A stretch of DNA of 64,000 bases from Bacillus canaveralius (GTDB lineage Bacteria > Bacillota > Bacilli > Bacillales > Cytobacillaceae), in the NCBI RefSeq assembly GCF_002860125.1, contig NZ_PGVA01000024.1, forward strand, positions 1 through 64,000, read 5' to 3'. A program made the translations under genes and the position numbers. Shown here one piece after another: positions 1 through 8,301 of this stretch (position 1 is its first letter; every line of letters starts with the position of its first letter). The notes under the pieces were generated by a model. That model was not told the origin of the DNA and searched no databases. It saw only the letters and a list, made by a program, of their open reading frames with translations.

Positions 1-139
1 ATCTGTTTTGTGGCAGAACGGAACCCTCAAAGCCGAGTTTTCATAGAACTTTTTACACTACCCTTTAAAATCATCTTTACGAAAAGAACACTTCTCCGGT
101 ATGCTTACAATAATGAATGGAAGAGGAGGCTCGAACATC

Positions 140-1207
140 ATGAAAAGAACGCTTACTCTTTTGCTTCTTTTAACAGTCGGCATTGCGGCTGCATTATTTA
201 TCGCGTTCCACAATTCCACTCCCCCTGAGGCACTTTCATATGACGATGATCAGGAAGGGCTGAAAGATCAAATTGTTTTTAAGTTCAGTCATGTCGTCGC
301 GGAAAATACACCTAAAGGTCTGGCAGCCAACAAGTTTGCTGAACTTGTCTACGAAAAATCAAATGGAGATATAAAAATAGAAGTTTTTCCAAATGGAAGC
401 CTTTATTCTGATATCGAAGAGATTAATGCCCTAAAAGAAGGACAAGTCCATTTTATTGCACCTTCAACTTCAAAGCTTGGAATGCTCTCCCCCAAGTGGG
501 GTGTACTAGACTTACCCTTCGCGTTCCCAGATCACAAAGCTATCCAAGCAGGCTTAAACGGCAAAATTGGCGATCAATTGCTCCAATCATTGGAGAAAGA
601 CGGATTGAAAGGACTTGCCCATTGGACAAACGGATTTAAACAAATTACTTCTAACAAAAGGCCTGTTTACAGTCCTGACGATCTCAAAGGACAATCGTTG
701 CGAATTATGCAAAGCAAAGTGATCCAGGCGCAGTATGATCTACTGGACGCCGATGCCCATCAAGATTCATTTAATTCTACTTACCAGTTGCTTGAAGCAG
801 GCCAGGTTGATGGAGAAGAAAACACGATTTCAAACATCTATTCAAAAAAATTTTATAACGTGCAAAAGCATTTGACAATCAGTAATCATGGTTATTTAGG
901 TTATGCCGTGATGATGGATCAGCAGGTTTGGAAACGACAATCAGAAAAAACGCAGCAAATCCTGCTTGAAGCAATGGAAGAGACCACGGCCTGGAATGAA
1001 CGGCATTCTATTAAACTGAATGAAGAGCAACTAGAGCTGATCAAGCAACATTCATCTATCGAAATTCATGAATTAACTGAAACACAAAAACAGGAATGGA
1101 TCAACAAACTCGATCCGGTGTATGATGACCTTGCACCATATATCGGCAAAGAATTAGTAGAGGACATTAAAAAATTGAGGAAGCAATACGAGGCTGACGG
1201 GACTTAA
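140..1207 (+). CDS. TRAP transporter solute-binding protein, DctP family
   Basis: This is an extracytoplasmic solute receptor of the tripartite ATP-independent periplasmic (TRAP) type, the family that captures C4-dicarboxylates and other organic acids. The 355-residue protein begins with a positively charged hydrophobic segment (about residues 1-22) with no lipobox cysteine, so it is exported by a Sec signal or stays anchored. The body shows family landmarks: FKFSHVVAENTPKG near the N-terminus, a DLPFAF segment, and a GQSLRIM stretch with the arginine position that usually binds the substrate carboxylate. ATG 140 is chosen because AAGAGGAGG ends about 10 bases upstream; an earlier in-frame ATG at 101 has no such site. 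No DctQ or DctM permease gene lies downstream, where a convergent riboflavin-type gene follows. The substrate cannot be read from the sequence. Confidence 0.85.
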   Translation: MKRTLTLLLLLTVGIAAALFIAFHNSTPPEALSYDDDQEGLKDQIVFKFSHVVAENTPKGLAANKFAELVYEKSNGDIKIEVFPNGSLYSDIEEINALKEGQVHFIAPSTSKLGMLSPKWGVLDLPFAFPDHKAIQAGLNGKIGDQLLQSLEKDGLKGLAHWTNGFKQITSNKRPVYSPDDLKGQSLRIMQSKVIQAQYDLLDADAHQDSFNSTYQLLEAGQVDGEENTISNIYSKKFYNVQKHLTISNHGYLGYAVMMDQQVWKRQSEKTQQILLEAMEETTAWNERHSIKLNEEQLELIKQHSSIEIHELTETQKQEWINKLDPVYDDLAPYIGKELVEDIKKLRKQYEADGT

Positions 1208-1235
1208 GTTGACCAGAATTTAAGATGCTCGGCCA

Positions 1236-1284
1236 GAAAAAAATCCTGAAGGAGATAGCATTTTTTCCTTCAGGATATTATAAT
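1236..1284. terminator. Terminator between dctP-like gene and ribD
   Basis: An 11-bp stem (ATCCTGAAGGA with TCCTTCAGGAT) lies just past the convergent stop codons. Read on the minus strand it is followed by a run of T, so it mainly terminates the ribA-ribD transcript. Confidence 0.75.
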
Positions 1285-1287
1285 CAT

Positions 1288-2397
1288 TCATTTTTCACTT
1301 TGTTGGTCGATGTAAACTGGATACCCAACAAATTTAAAATCCTTTCCAACTGAAATGATGCTGGCATCGGAAAGTTCAATGGCATCTCCCATCTTATCAA
1401 TGCCTGCTCCCTCGAGAAACGTCGGGGCTTCCCGTCCGCCGACTAATTTTGGGGCGATGTAAATAACGGCTTTATCCACTAATTTATTTTCAAGAAAAGC
1501 AGCGTTTATCGTTCCTCCACCTTCAATTAATAAAGAAGAGACAAGCTTTTCTCCCAATGTTTGAACTACATCGACCGGGTTTACATGCGGGGATCCTGTT
1601 GTTGGCCAAACCTTGATCCCTAATTCTTCTAATATTTTTCGCTTTTCTTCATCATAATGCTCTGCTGTAAAAATCCATGTCTCAGCCTGCATATCTTTGA
1701 TGACTTTAGCATCTAACGGAATTTGTAAAGTTGAATCCAAAATGACGCGAATCGGGTTTCGTCCATTAGGTATCCTTGTAGTCAATTCTGGATTATCCTT
1801 AACAATCGTGTTAATACCGACAAGTATCGCCATATTTTCATTTCTAAGCTGGTGGACATCTTGCCTGGCTTCTGCGGATGTAATCCATTTGCTGCTCGAG
1901 GAGTACGTAGCAATTTTGCCATCCAGGCTGATTCCTGATTTAAGTGTGACAAATGGTTTTTTCTCGACAATGAACTTATTAAACACTTCATTCATTTTCT
2001 TTGATTCTTCCGCGCGTACCCCGGTAATGACTTCAATACCAGCATCTTTCAGGATGCTGACGCCTTGCCCGGAAACAAGTGGATTGGGGTCAAGCGTTGC
2101 AATCACCACTGTTTTAAGGCCCGCGTCAACAATCGCTTCCGCACACGGTCCTGTCCTGCCATGGTGGGAACATGGTTCGAGGGTGACATAAATGGTCCCT
2201 CCCCTTGCTTGATCTCCAGCCATTCGAAGCGCATGAATTTCGGCGTGCGGTTCCCCTGCCTTTAAATGGGCACCTATTCCAACTACGCGGTTGTCATTAA
2301 CAATAACTGCTCCCACTAATGGGTTCGGGTCGGTTTGCCCTTTCATTGCTTCGGCGTTTTTTAAAGCCAAATCCATATAGAAATGATGATTAGTCAT
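1288..2397 (-). CDS. ribD: Bifunctional pyrimidine deaminase/reductase RibD
   Basis: The enzyme catalyses steps 2 and 3 of the riboflavin pathway: deamination of 2,5-diamino-6-ribosylamino-4(3H)-pyrimidinone phosphate, then NADPH reduction of the ribosyl side chain. The N-terminal half has the cytidine-deaminase zinc site (HAE near residue 52 and PCSHHGRTGPC about 25 residues later). The C-terminal half has the reductase signatures KSGISLDGKIA, LVGINTIVKDNPELTTR and LLIEGGG. At 369 residues it is the normal length. Its start overlaps the stop of the upstream ribA-like gene by 8 bases (ATGACTAA), so the two are translationally coupled. Riboflavin synthase and lumazine synthase genes, normally in the same operon, are not present. 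It may therefore be a second copy that feeds a side pathway; that part is inference. Confidence 0.92.
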   Translation of the reverse strand: MTNHHFYMDLALKNAEAMKGQTDPNPLVGAVIVNDNRVVGIGAHLKAGEPHAEIHALRMAGDQARGGTIYVTLEPCSHHGRTGPCAEAIVDAGLKTVVIATLDPNPLVSGQGVSILKDAGIEVITGVRAEESKKMNEVFNKFIVEKKPFVTLKSGISLDGKIATYSSSSKWITSAEARQDVHQLRNENMAILVGINTIVKDNPELTTRIPNGRNPIRVILDSTLQIPLDAKVIKDMQAETWIFTAEHYDEEKRKILEELGIKVWPTTGSPHVNPVDVVQTLGEKLVSSLLIEGGGTINAAFLENKLVDKAVIYIAPKLVGGREAPTFLEGAGIDKMGDAIELSDASIISVGKDFKFVGYPVYIDQQSEK

Positions 2398-3148
2398 TTG
2401 GGCAAGTTCCTCCGTCTTCGATGTGGCCGGAGCGCTCTACCTTCGTTTTCAGATAGTTCTCGTTAAACTCGGATTTATCTCCCCATAAAGGTGTTCGGCC
2501 AGAAACAGGCAATCCGGAATTTCTTAATGCCTCGAGCTTTTTAGGGTTATTTGTGATCAACGTAACCGGTTTTGTACGCAATGCCTTTAATACGCGAATG
2601 GCATCATCGTAGTTTCGCGAATCATCGACAAAGCCAAGATGTAAATTGGCCTCGACAGTATCGTAGCCATTTTCCTGAAGGACGTAAGCTATCGCTTTAC
2701 TGAATAAACCAATTCCCCTGCCTTCATGGTTCGCTAAATAAAATAGCGCTCCTGTTCCATTTTCGACGATCATTTTCATCGACTGTTTGAGCTGGAAACC
2801 GCAGTCACAGCGTTTACTTCCAAAAATATCCCCAGTATGGCAAATAGAATGCATTCGAATCATCGCATTATCGGAGTATTCAAAATCTCCATAAACAAGC
2901 ACGCTTGACTGTTGAAGTTCGGCCAGATTGGACGATGATAGTTTATCAATTATCTGCTGATAATCCTCGGTTACTTCGTTGCATTGCAGCCAGCAGTACC
3001 ACTGAAAAATGACCGTTTCGCCGTATAAATTAACCGGGAGCCGGATCGGCCCGACTAAGTAAATCGCGCTATCCTCATTTGTTTTAATTAATTGGATTTT
3101 ATCTTCTAAAATAGAAAGAACTTTTGATTCAAGTTCGGTTTGTTTCAC
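2390..3148 (-). CDS. ribA: GTP cyclohydrolase II, stand-alone
   Basis: The enzyme opens the imidazole ring of GTP, giving formate, pyrophosphate and the diaminopyrimidine that RibD uses next. The zinc site is visible as HSIC followed by KRCDCG, and the catalytic loop as YLANHEGRGIGL, with the tyrosine and arginine of the family. TNNPKK near the C-terminus is also a family motif. The protein is only 252 residues because it lacks the DHBP synthase domain fused to RibA in the usual Bacillus riboflavin operon, and it carries about 80 divergent N-terminal residues. It is the first gene of a two-gene operon with ribD. The roughly 80 bases between it and the upstream terminator show no FMN riboswitch, so control by FMN is unlikely at this locus. 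Confidence 0.9.
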   Translation of the reverse strand: MKQTELESKVLSILEDKIQLIKTNEDSAIYLVGPIRLPVNLYGETVIFQWYCWLQCNEVTEDYQQIIDKLSSSNLAELQQSSVLVYGDFEYSDNAMIRMHSICHTGDIFGSKRCDCGFQLKQSMKMIVENGTGALFYLANHEGRGIGLFSKAIAYVLQENGYDTVEANLHLGFVDDSRNYDDAIRVLKALRTKPVTLITNNPKKLEALRNSGLPVSGRTPLWGDKSEFNENYLKTKVERSGHIEDGGTCPND

Positions 3149-3230
3149 AATGTCATTCCCCTTTTTTGGTTAGTGTGCGAGAAGATGTTCTATTACATGT
3201 AATGATTTTACCAAAAGATTGATAACATAT

Positions 3231-3260
3231 AAAAAAAAAGGAATTACCTGTGGTAACCCC
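3231..3260 (-). terminator. Terminator after ROK kinase gene
   Basis: On the minus strand a 9-bp stem (GGGGTTACC with GGTAATTCC, two G-U pairs, 3-base loop) is followed by nine T. It ends the kinase transcript and separates it from the ribA-ribD unit. Confidence 0.8.
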
Positions 3261-3276
3261 TGGATTTTTTTTATTT

Positions 3277-4170
3277 TCACTTTGCTCGCGTTACTGCGTC
3301 TTCATAAGCCTGGACGGCCAGTAAAAGAGAACCGGTAATTCCCGCATTATCGCCTAATCCGGGACTGACGATATATTGTTCGATATCGCTCGTCAATTCC
3401 GGGACAACTACATAGTTATTTAAAAATTGCTGAAGGTATTTATTTATGATCGGAAAAATTTGCTTCTGCTTCATAACGCCGCCGCCAAGAATGATTTTTT
3501 TCGGCGAGAGGATCAGAATGTATTGCATAAGAGCCTGGGCGATATAAAAGCCCTCCAGCTCCCATACTTCCTGTTTGTTTTGCAAGGATGCCCCTTTTTC
3601 TCCCCAGCGCTCTTCAAGAGCTGGACCGGCCGCCAATCCTTCAAGGCAATCATGGTGGTATGGACATTTTCCTTTATATATATCATTTTCATGGCGCCGG
3701 ACGAGGATATGCCCCATTTCCGGGTGCGAAAGACCTTGCAGCAGCTTACCTTGCATGATCGCACCTGCTCCTATTCCCGTTCCGACCGTGATGTACAAAC
3801 AGCTGTCCAAACCCTTTGCCGCTCCGAGAGTTGCTTCCCCCAAAGCTGCAGCATTCACATCCGTATTGAATCCGATTGGCACCTGAAAAGACTCGCGAAT
3901 CGTGCTCACAAGCGGGTAATCCCGCCAAGCTGTTTTCGGGGTGGTCGTAATATTCCCGTAAGTCGGACTGTCGTGATTGACGTCGACAGGACCAAATGAT
4001 CCGATGCCGACTGCGCTCAGCTGATAATTTTTAAAAAATGCAATAACCTGTTCCATCGTTTCTTGCGGAAAGGTAGTTGAGACAGAAATTCTCTCAACAA
4101 TATTTCCCTTTTCATCGCCGACAGCACAAATAAATTTTGTACCGCCTGCCTCAATTCCTCCAAAAAGCAT
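3277..4170 (-). CDS. ROK-family fructokinase
   Basis: This is a cytosolic sugar kinase that probably phosphorylates fructose (or a related hexose) to the 6-phosphate, resembling B. subtilis GmuE/YdhR. The N-terminal phosphate loop reads GGIEAGGTKF. A second ATP/sugar segment is YITVGTGIGAG, followed by PEMGH and the ROK zinc site built from H and CPYHHDC, with EGLAAGPA behind it. The start is placed at 4170 because AGGAGGAG lies 6 bases before it; 11 more in-frame residues upstream lack a site. It stands alone between the glycosylation genes and ribA, with its own terminator. Members of this family also act on glucose or mannose, so the exact sugar is open. Confidence 0.85.
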   Translation of the reverse strand: MLFGGIEAGGTKFICAVGDEKGNIVERISVSTTFPQETMEQVIAFFKNYQLSAVGIGSFGPVDVNHDSPTYGNITTTPKTAWRDYPLVSTIRESFQVPIGFNTDVNAAALGEATLGAAKGLDSCLYITVGTGIGAGAIMQGKLLQGLSHPEMGHILVRRHENDIYKGKCPYHHDCLEGLAAGPALEERWGEKGASLQNKQEVWELEGFYIAQALMQYILILSPKKIILGGGVMKQKQIFPIINKYLQQFLNNYVVVPELTSDIEQYIVSPGLGDNAGITGSLLLAVQAYEDAVTRAK

Positions 4171-4326
4171 GGTTTCTCCTCCTAAAACGCTGTTTATTTG
4201 CAATGGTTTCTATTAACTCTGTTAATGTTTATTTTAAAGGAATTTGCTGAGTTTTCCTATGTATTCAAGTGAAATTTACTCAAGTTGAAAAACTTATGAA
4301 AAAATTAGTAAAAGTCATCTGGACTA

Positions 4327-4758
4327 TCACCGGCTGAATACTAAATATTTTTGTCCCAAAAAATTGGCAATCGTGTACAGAGCCGTGCCGATCAGGATGG
4401 CCAGCTCTTTTTCCGAAGAAATAATAGTGCCAAAAATGCTTTGCATAATTGTCCAGCCGGCCAAAATATCAGCAGTTCCATAGGCTAAAAAATAGCAGGC
4501 CAGTATGATGAGGAGGAAACGGGGCGCGCCCTTCCTGAACGTAACCGTGCTTTGGAAGGTAAATGCCCTGTTTAAGGTAAAGCTTATCACCGCTCCGAGA
4601 CTATTTCCGATAAATGTTGCGATCCAGTAGGACTGCTGCAAGAGGTTCATCAGGATGAACATGACCGACAGGCCGATGATCGTGTTAATGATGCCAACAA
4701 CCAAGAAGCGCAAGAACGGCTTAATTTGTTTCAGAGAGTGTTCCAAAATCACGGCCAA
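4327..4758 (-). CDS. GtrA-family membrane protein
   Basis: This 143-residue protein has four predicted membrane segments and GtrA family features: FLRFLVVGIINTIIG at the start, then GNSLGAVISFTLNRAFTF. GtrA proteins are thought to flip undecaprenyl-phosphate-linked sugars across the membrane. It starts at TTG 4758, which has GGGGAG 5 bases upstream, inside the end of the GT2 gene; the two overlap by 38 bases, which implies coupled translation. It is the last gene of the ykoS-GT2-gtrA operon and would supply lipid-linked sugar on the outer face for the multimembrane partner. No clear terminator was found behind it. Confidence 0.85.
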   Translation of the reverse strand: MAVILEHSLKQIKPFLRFLVVGIINTIIGLSVMFILMNLLQQSYWIATFIGNSLGAVISFTLNRAFTFQSTVTFRKGAPRFLLIILACYFLAYGTADILAGWTIMQSIFGTIISSEKELAILIGTALYTIANFLGQKYLVFSR

Positions 4759-5758
4759 ATGTCTCCCCTTCCTCTCTATCCGTATTTTTCAAATGGTCCG
4801 GCAAGGGCAGGTTGTAAAAGTCAATATCAACTGAAAATTTTGGGCGCCGCTTTGATTCTTTATATATCTTTCCGATATATTCGCCGACGAGCCCAATGGC
4901 AATTAGCTGCAGGCCGCCGATCAGCCAGATCGATGTAATTAACGATGTCCAGCCGGTTTTTGTATGTCCCATGAATTTTAGCGTTAAAAAATAACTGCCA
5001 AAAATGAGGCTTACTAAAAAAGAAGTACAGCCAATAAAAAGCACAAAGCGGATTGGTGTAACGGAAAAAGAGGTAATCCCGTCAAAAGCGAAAGCAAGCA
5101 TTTTCTTTAAAGGGTATTTCGTTTCACCGGCAAGCCGTTCTCTCCTGTCATAGTAAACGGAGGCAGACCGGAAGCCAATCATGGGGACAATTCCCCGCAA
5201 AAACAAATTCACTTCATCAAACCGTTCAAGCTCATCAAGGGCCCTCTTGCTCATTAAACGATAATCGGCATGATTATAGATTAAGTCAACACCCATTTTT
5301 CTCATTAATTTATAAAATGCTTCAGCTGTAGTCCGCTTGAACAGTGAATCCTTATCGCGTTTTTTCCTGACTCCATACACGACATCAAAGCCTTCATCAA
5401 ACTTTTCGATAAATTCCCGGATCACGGAAATATCGTCCTGCAAATCAGCATCAATCGAAATCACACAATCAGATCTATCCTTTGCTGTAAACAGGCCCGC
5501 CAGCAACGCGTTTTGATGGCCTACGTTTCGGGACAATTTTAAGCCGCGGATTTGTTCGTTTCTTAAGCCTTCCTTATAAATCATCGGCCATGTGCGATCC
5601 TTGCTTCCGTCATCGACAAAAAGGATTCTGCTTTTATGTGAAATAAGCCCTTCCATGATCAAATTTTTTAATAATCCGCCCAACTCGGAAATCGTGTATG
5701 GTAAAACCTCTTCCTCGTTATAACAAGGTACAACGATCGTCAAGATTGTTTGTTCCAT
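4721..5758 (-). CDS. Polyprenyl-phosphate glycosyltransferase, GT2 family
   Basis: This is a GtrB/CsbB/YkoT-type enzyme that charges undecaprenyl phosphate with a sugar from a nucleotide donor on the cytoplasmic face. The GT2 domain (about residues 1-220) starts with TIVVPCYNEEEVL, contains the metal-binding SIDADLQDD and the region around RRERLAGETKYP, and is followed by two membrane helices near residues 235-300. The length of 345 residues is typical. The start codon directly follows the stop of the YkoS-like gene (TAAATG), with its AGGAGG inside that gene. It is the middle member of a three-gene glycosylation operon. The sugar, often GlcNAc in this group, is not determined by the sequence. 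Confidence 0.9.
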   Translation of the reverse strand: MEQTILTIVVPCYNEEEVLPYTISELGGLLKNLIMEGLISHKSRILFVDDGSKDRTWPMIYKEGLRNEQIRGLKLSRNVGHQNALLAGLFTAKDRSDCVISIDADLQDDISVIREFIEKFDEGFDVVYGVRKKRDKDSLFKRTTAEAFYKLMRKMGVDLIYNHADYRLMSKRALDELERFDEVNLFLRGIVPMIGFRSASVYYDRRERLAGETKYPLKKMLAFAFDGITSFSVTPIRFVLFIGCTSFLVSLIFGSYFLTLKFMGHTKTGWTSLITSIWLIGGLQLIAIGLVGEYIGKIYKESKRRPKFSVDIDFYNLPLPDHLKNTDREEGETFGRDFGTLSETN

Positions 5759-7450
5759 TTATGGTCGTCCTCCTGTTGATAAATTAACTTTGTATAAGTA
5801 AATTTTCCAGGCTGCAGTGTCCGATGTAAAAACCTTGTCCAGCTGTAATTGATTTTCAAGCGCATTATCGATCGGAAGTGCAGAGAGGATGTATCTGCCG
5901 CCCATTTCTTTAAAAGGTTCAATGTTTAACTCGAGGGTATCGAGCCGCTTTTTTGAATCCTTTTTAAACATATAATGCTTTCCGAGCTCGTCCGTAAACA
6001 GATAGCAGCGCCCGCCCCATTCATCAAAATAAATGCGAATCGTTTTATTTTTTGCCAATTCTTGCTCGATTATTTTTCTAAACTGATATTTGTATTCGAG
6101 AGGATAAAAATTATTGTATGTATCAAGAGTGTAAAATCCATTATATTGCGGGATAGCCGGGTGAATTCCAAGGCTGGCAACCCGGTAATCCTCAAGGGGC
6201 GAGTTAATATGCTCCTTTATATCGCTGAATAAGTCTTCGGCATAGAATTCTTTAACAGAGGGCTTTGACTGATAGATGATTTCATCATTAAAAGCGGCTA
6301 ACAATAGTATCTGTGCGACAATAAAGAAATGAACGATTGATTTCCATCCCTTTAAGTACGTCCAAATGATTTTCAATCCTAAAGCAAACCCCATGTAAAT
6401 GACGAGCGGCCTCAAAAAATGAAATCTGGCAAAATTAAAAGTATCCATAAAGTGAAATCTTTCTGTAAGCGGGAGCCAGCCCTTATAAAACCAGAAGGCA
6501 TACCATGCGGAAAGGGCAAAATTCAAGGCGAACAAATAGATGAAAATTTTTTCCTGCTTCCAGAGCCTCTTTTTTACCACAACATAAACGGAGATCAAGG
6601 TCACCGGCAAAATAATTAAGCCATGGACTGTCATTACATGCGTATGCCCGAGGACAAAATTTTTAAAAGTTAACCGAATCGCCCGCCACAGGGACAATCT
6701 TGCATGAAAATATTCATCCCGGCTATTTGGTTCATTATCAAACAGAAATGAATGGACAAGCCGATATTCGACAATAAAATAGATGAAGGCCATATAGGCA
6801 ATCGCAAGGAGAAAAGGGAGATTGAATTCTTTTTTCCTGAAAAGATCGATCACCCAAAGCACTCCGATTGAAAACAGGAAAAAGAAAAAACCTAAAACAA
6901 TGCTTGAGTAAAACGGCAAAAGTGTGAGCGTCAGATAATTCTTCCATGACCTTTCCCCGTTCCGGATATTTAAAAAGGCCCACAACGCGAGTGGCATCCC
7001 CAACGTACTCAGCATACCGGAAGGCCAAAAAGGGGTGAGTGAAAAAGCCAAAGCCGTCCCAACGGTGATCCAGGCCATGTCGGGGCTTTTGATAAAATGC
7101 TTTTTAAGAAGAAGGTACATGCCCAGAAAAGCAATGACCCTTGTAATCGTTTGGCTTAATGCATAAGCAACCATCGTTGGAAATAAGACAAAAAGCCAGA
7201 CTATTACCGTAAACTCCGAGCCAAAAGCATTACGCGGTAGCCCATTTATAATTTGGGGAATCACAGCGTCAACAGAGCCAAATATTTGTCCGCTCCTTGC
7301 CAGCACCTTATACCAGGCAAGGTTTGAATCCAAATTATCATGCACCCTGATATGGGCATTTTCACCCAGCAAAAATAACGGCGAAAGATAAACAGCTAAA
7401 ATAAGAAAAGCAAAGAGGATTAGTCTTTGCTCTTTATTATTTGTCATCAT
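5759..7450 (-). CDS. YkoS-like multimembrane protein (DUF6044), probable GT-C transferase
   Basis: This large integral membrane protein of about 563 residues has roughly ten hydrophobic segments in the first 380 residues and a soluble extracellular C-terminal part with YNGFYTLDTYNNFYPLEYK. It resembles B. subtilis YkoS, which is paired with the GT2 enzyme YkoT; by analogy with YfhO-CsbB it would transfer a lipid-linked sugar to a cell-envelope acceptor. The downstream GT2 and GtrA genes fit that role. The start is uncertain. ATG 7450 is preferred because GAGGTG lies 12 bases upstream, but GTG 7465 and TTG 7462 are also in frame. The family assignment is from memory of the pattern; the acceptor is unknown. 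Confidence 0.65.
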   Translation of the reverse strand: MMTNNKEQRLILFAFLILAVYLSPLFLLGENAHIRVHDNLDSNLAWYKVLARSGQIFGSVDAVIPQIINGLPRNAFGSEFTVIVWLFVLFPTMVAYALSQTITRVIAFLGMYLLLKKHFIKSPDMAWITVGTALAFSLTPFWPSGMLSTLGMPLALWAFLNIRNGERSWKNYLTLTLLPFYSSIVLGFFFFLFSIGVLWVIDLFRKKEFNLPFLLAIAYMAFIYFIVEYRLVHSFLFDNEPNSRDEYFHARLSLWRAIRLTFKNFVLGHTHVMTVHGLIILPVTLISVYVVVKKRLWKQEKIFIYLFALNFALSAWYAFWFYKGWLPLTERFHFMDTFNFARFHFLRPLVIYMGFALGLKIIWTYLKGWKSIVHFFIVAQILLLAAFNDEIIYQSKPSVKEFYAEDLFSDIKEHINSPLEDYRVASLGIHPAIPQYNGFYTLDTYNNFYPLEYKYQFRKIIEQELAKNKTIRIYFDEWGGRCYLFTDELGKHYMFKKDSKKRLDTLELNIEPFKEMGGRYILSALPIDNALENQLQLDKVFTSDTAAWKIYLYKVNLSTGGRP

Positions 7451-7676
7451 GGACAAGTACAACACCTCAAGAATCGATAATTAACTATAATTTTCGCAAT
7501 AGCGGTCAATTCTATTCTTAGGAAAATGAAGCTGTTAAAGCATTTTATTAAGATAATTTCTTTGAAAATAACAAAAAACTCGTTTGATCACACAGTTCAA
7601 ACGCTATTTGCTTAATCATCGGCTTTAACCTTTCAATATATAGTTCGGAGGATTTAGATACTAAGAACCAAGTTTA

Positions 7677-8237
7677 GTGATTGGCTCGGATTACAACTCG
7701 CTTGTTTGTAATCCGGAGGATGAAATTACCTATTCCAATTATGGGGATGCAGCCGCGGCGGTTATTTTAGAAATGACCGAAGAAGATACCGGGTTTATTG
7801 ACTCAATTTATTTTACGAATTCAGTAAGCCGCAAGAACATTATGTATCCTGAAAACGGCTTATCCAACGCGTTACAGGACCGTTCAGACGGAAAGTATAT
7901 TAAATGGATCCCATTTGACGGCACTGAAAGCATGCCATATGTTTATGAATCGTTTGAAAAACTGATGGGCAGATACAATTTAATGCCGAATGACATTGGA
8001 GCATATTGCTTATCTCAATTTGCCCTTGCTAACATTAAACTCATCCAAAATAAATTTGATATTGATGATGAAAAAATAGTTTACGTCGGAGACAGATTCG
8101 GCTACACCGGGACAAGCAGCCCGTTTCTTGCTCTTCATGAAGGGATAAAAAGCGGCCGCATCAAACGCGGTGACCATTTAATATTCTGGACAATCGGTGC
8201 AGGCTACCAGATCATTACCATGCTTTATAAATATTAA
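7677..8237 (+). pseudogene. C-terminal fragment of a FabH-like 3-oxoacyl-ACP synthase III
   Basis: Only about 186 residues remain, matching the second half of the thiolase-fold KAS III family. The reading frame enters at VIGSDYNSLVCNPED and continues through SNYGDAAAAVILE, a degenerate version of the His-Ala-Asn region (YCLSQFALANI), and a terminal FGYTGTSSPFLALHEG plus WTIGAGYQ. The N-terminal half with the active-site cysteine is absent. A TAA stop lies four codons before the first usable GTG, and no ribosome binding site is correctly spaced (GGAGG is about 25 bases away). I therefore read it as a remnant rather than a working gene. A hairpin terminator still follows it. Expression as a small protein cannot be excluded. 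Confidence 0.7.
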
Positions 8238-8243
8238 TTGAAA

Positions 8244-8270
8244 TCCCCCGCTTAAGCTATGCGGGGGTTA
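8244..8270 (+). terminator. Terminator after FabH-like fragment
   Basis: A 7-bp GC-rich stem (CCCCCGC with GCGGGGG) with a 9-base loop lies 7 bases after the stop. The following T run is weak (TTATTG). Confidence 0.55.
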
Positions 8271-8301
8271 TTGATGCTGCAGGGCCGTTGATAATCTTCT
8301 A

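Noticed and set aside
1-139. Short frame from position 10 into the dctP-like gene
   Set aside because: No ribosome site and no recognisable protein; it overlaps dctP in another frame. The segment is probably the leader of that gene.
1697-2191. 164-codon frame opposite ribD
   Set aside because: It is a shadow of ribD on the other strand, with no ribosome site and no recognisable protein.
3149-3230. Possible FMN riboswitch before ribA
   Set aside because: The segment is far too short and lacks the conserved FMN aptamer boxes.
3427-3999. 190-codon frame opposite the ROK kinase
   Set aside because: Antisense to a clear kinase gene; composition is not protein-like and there is no ribosome site.
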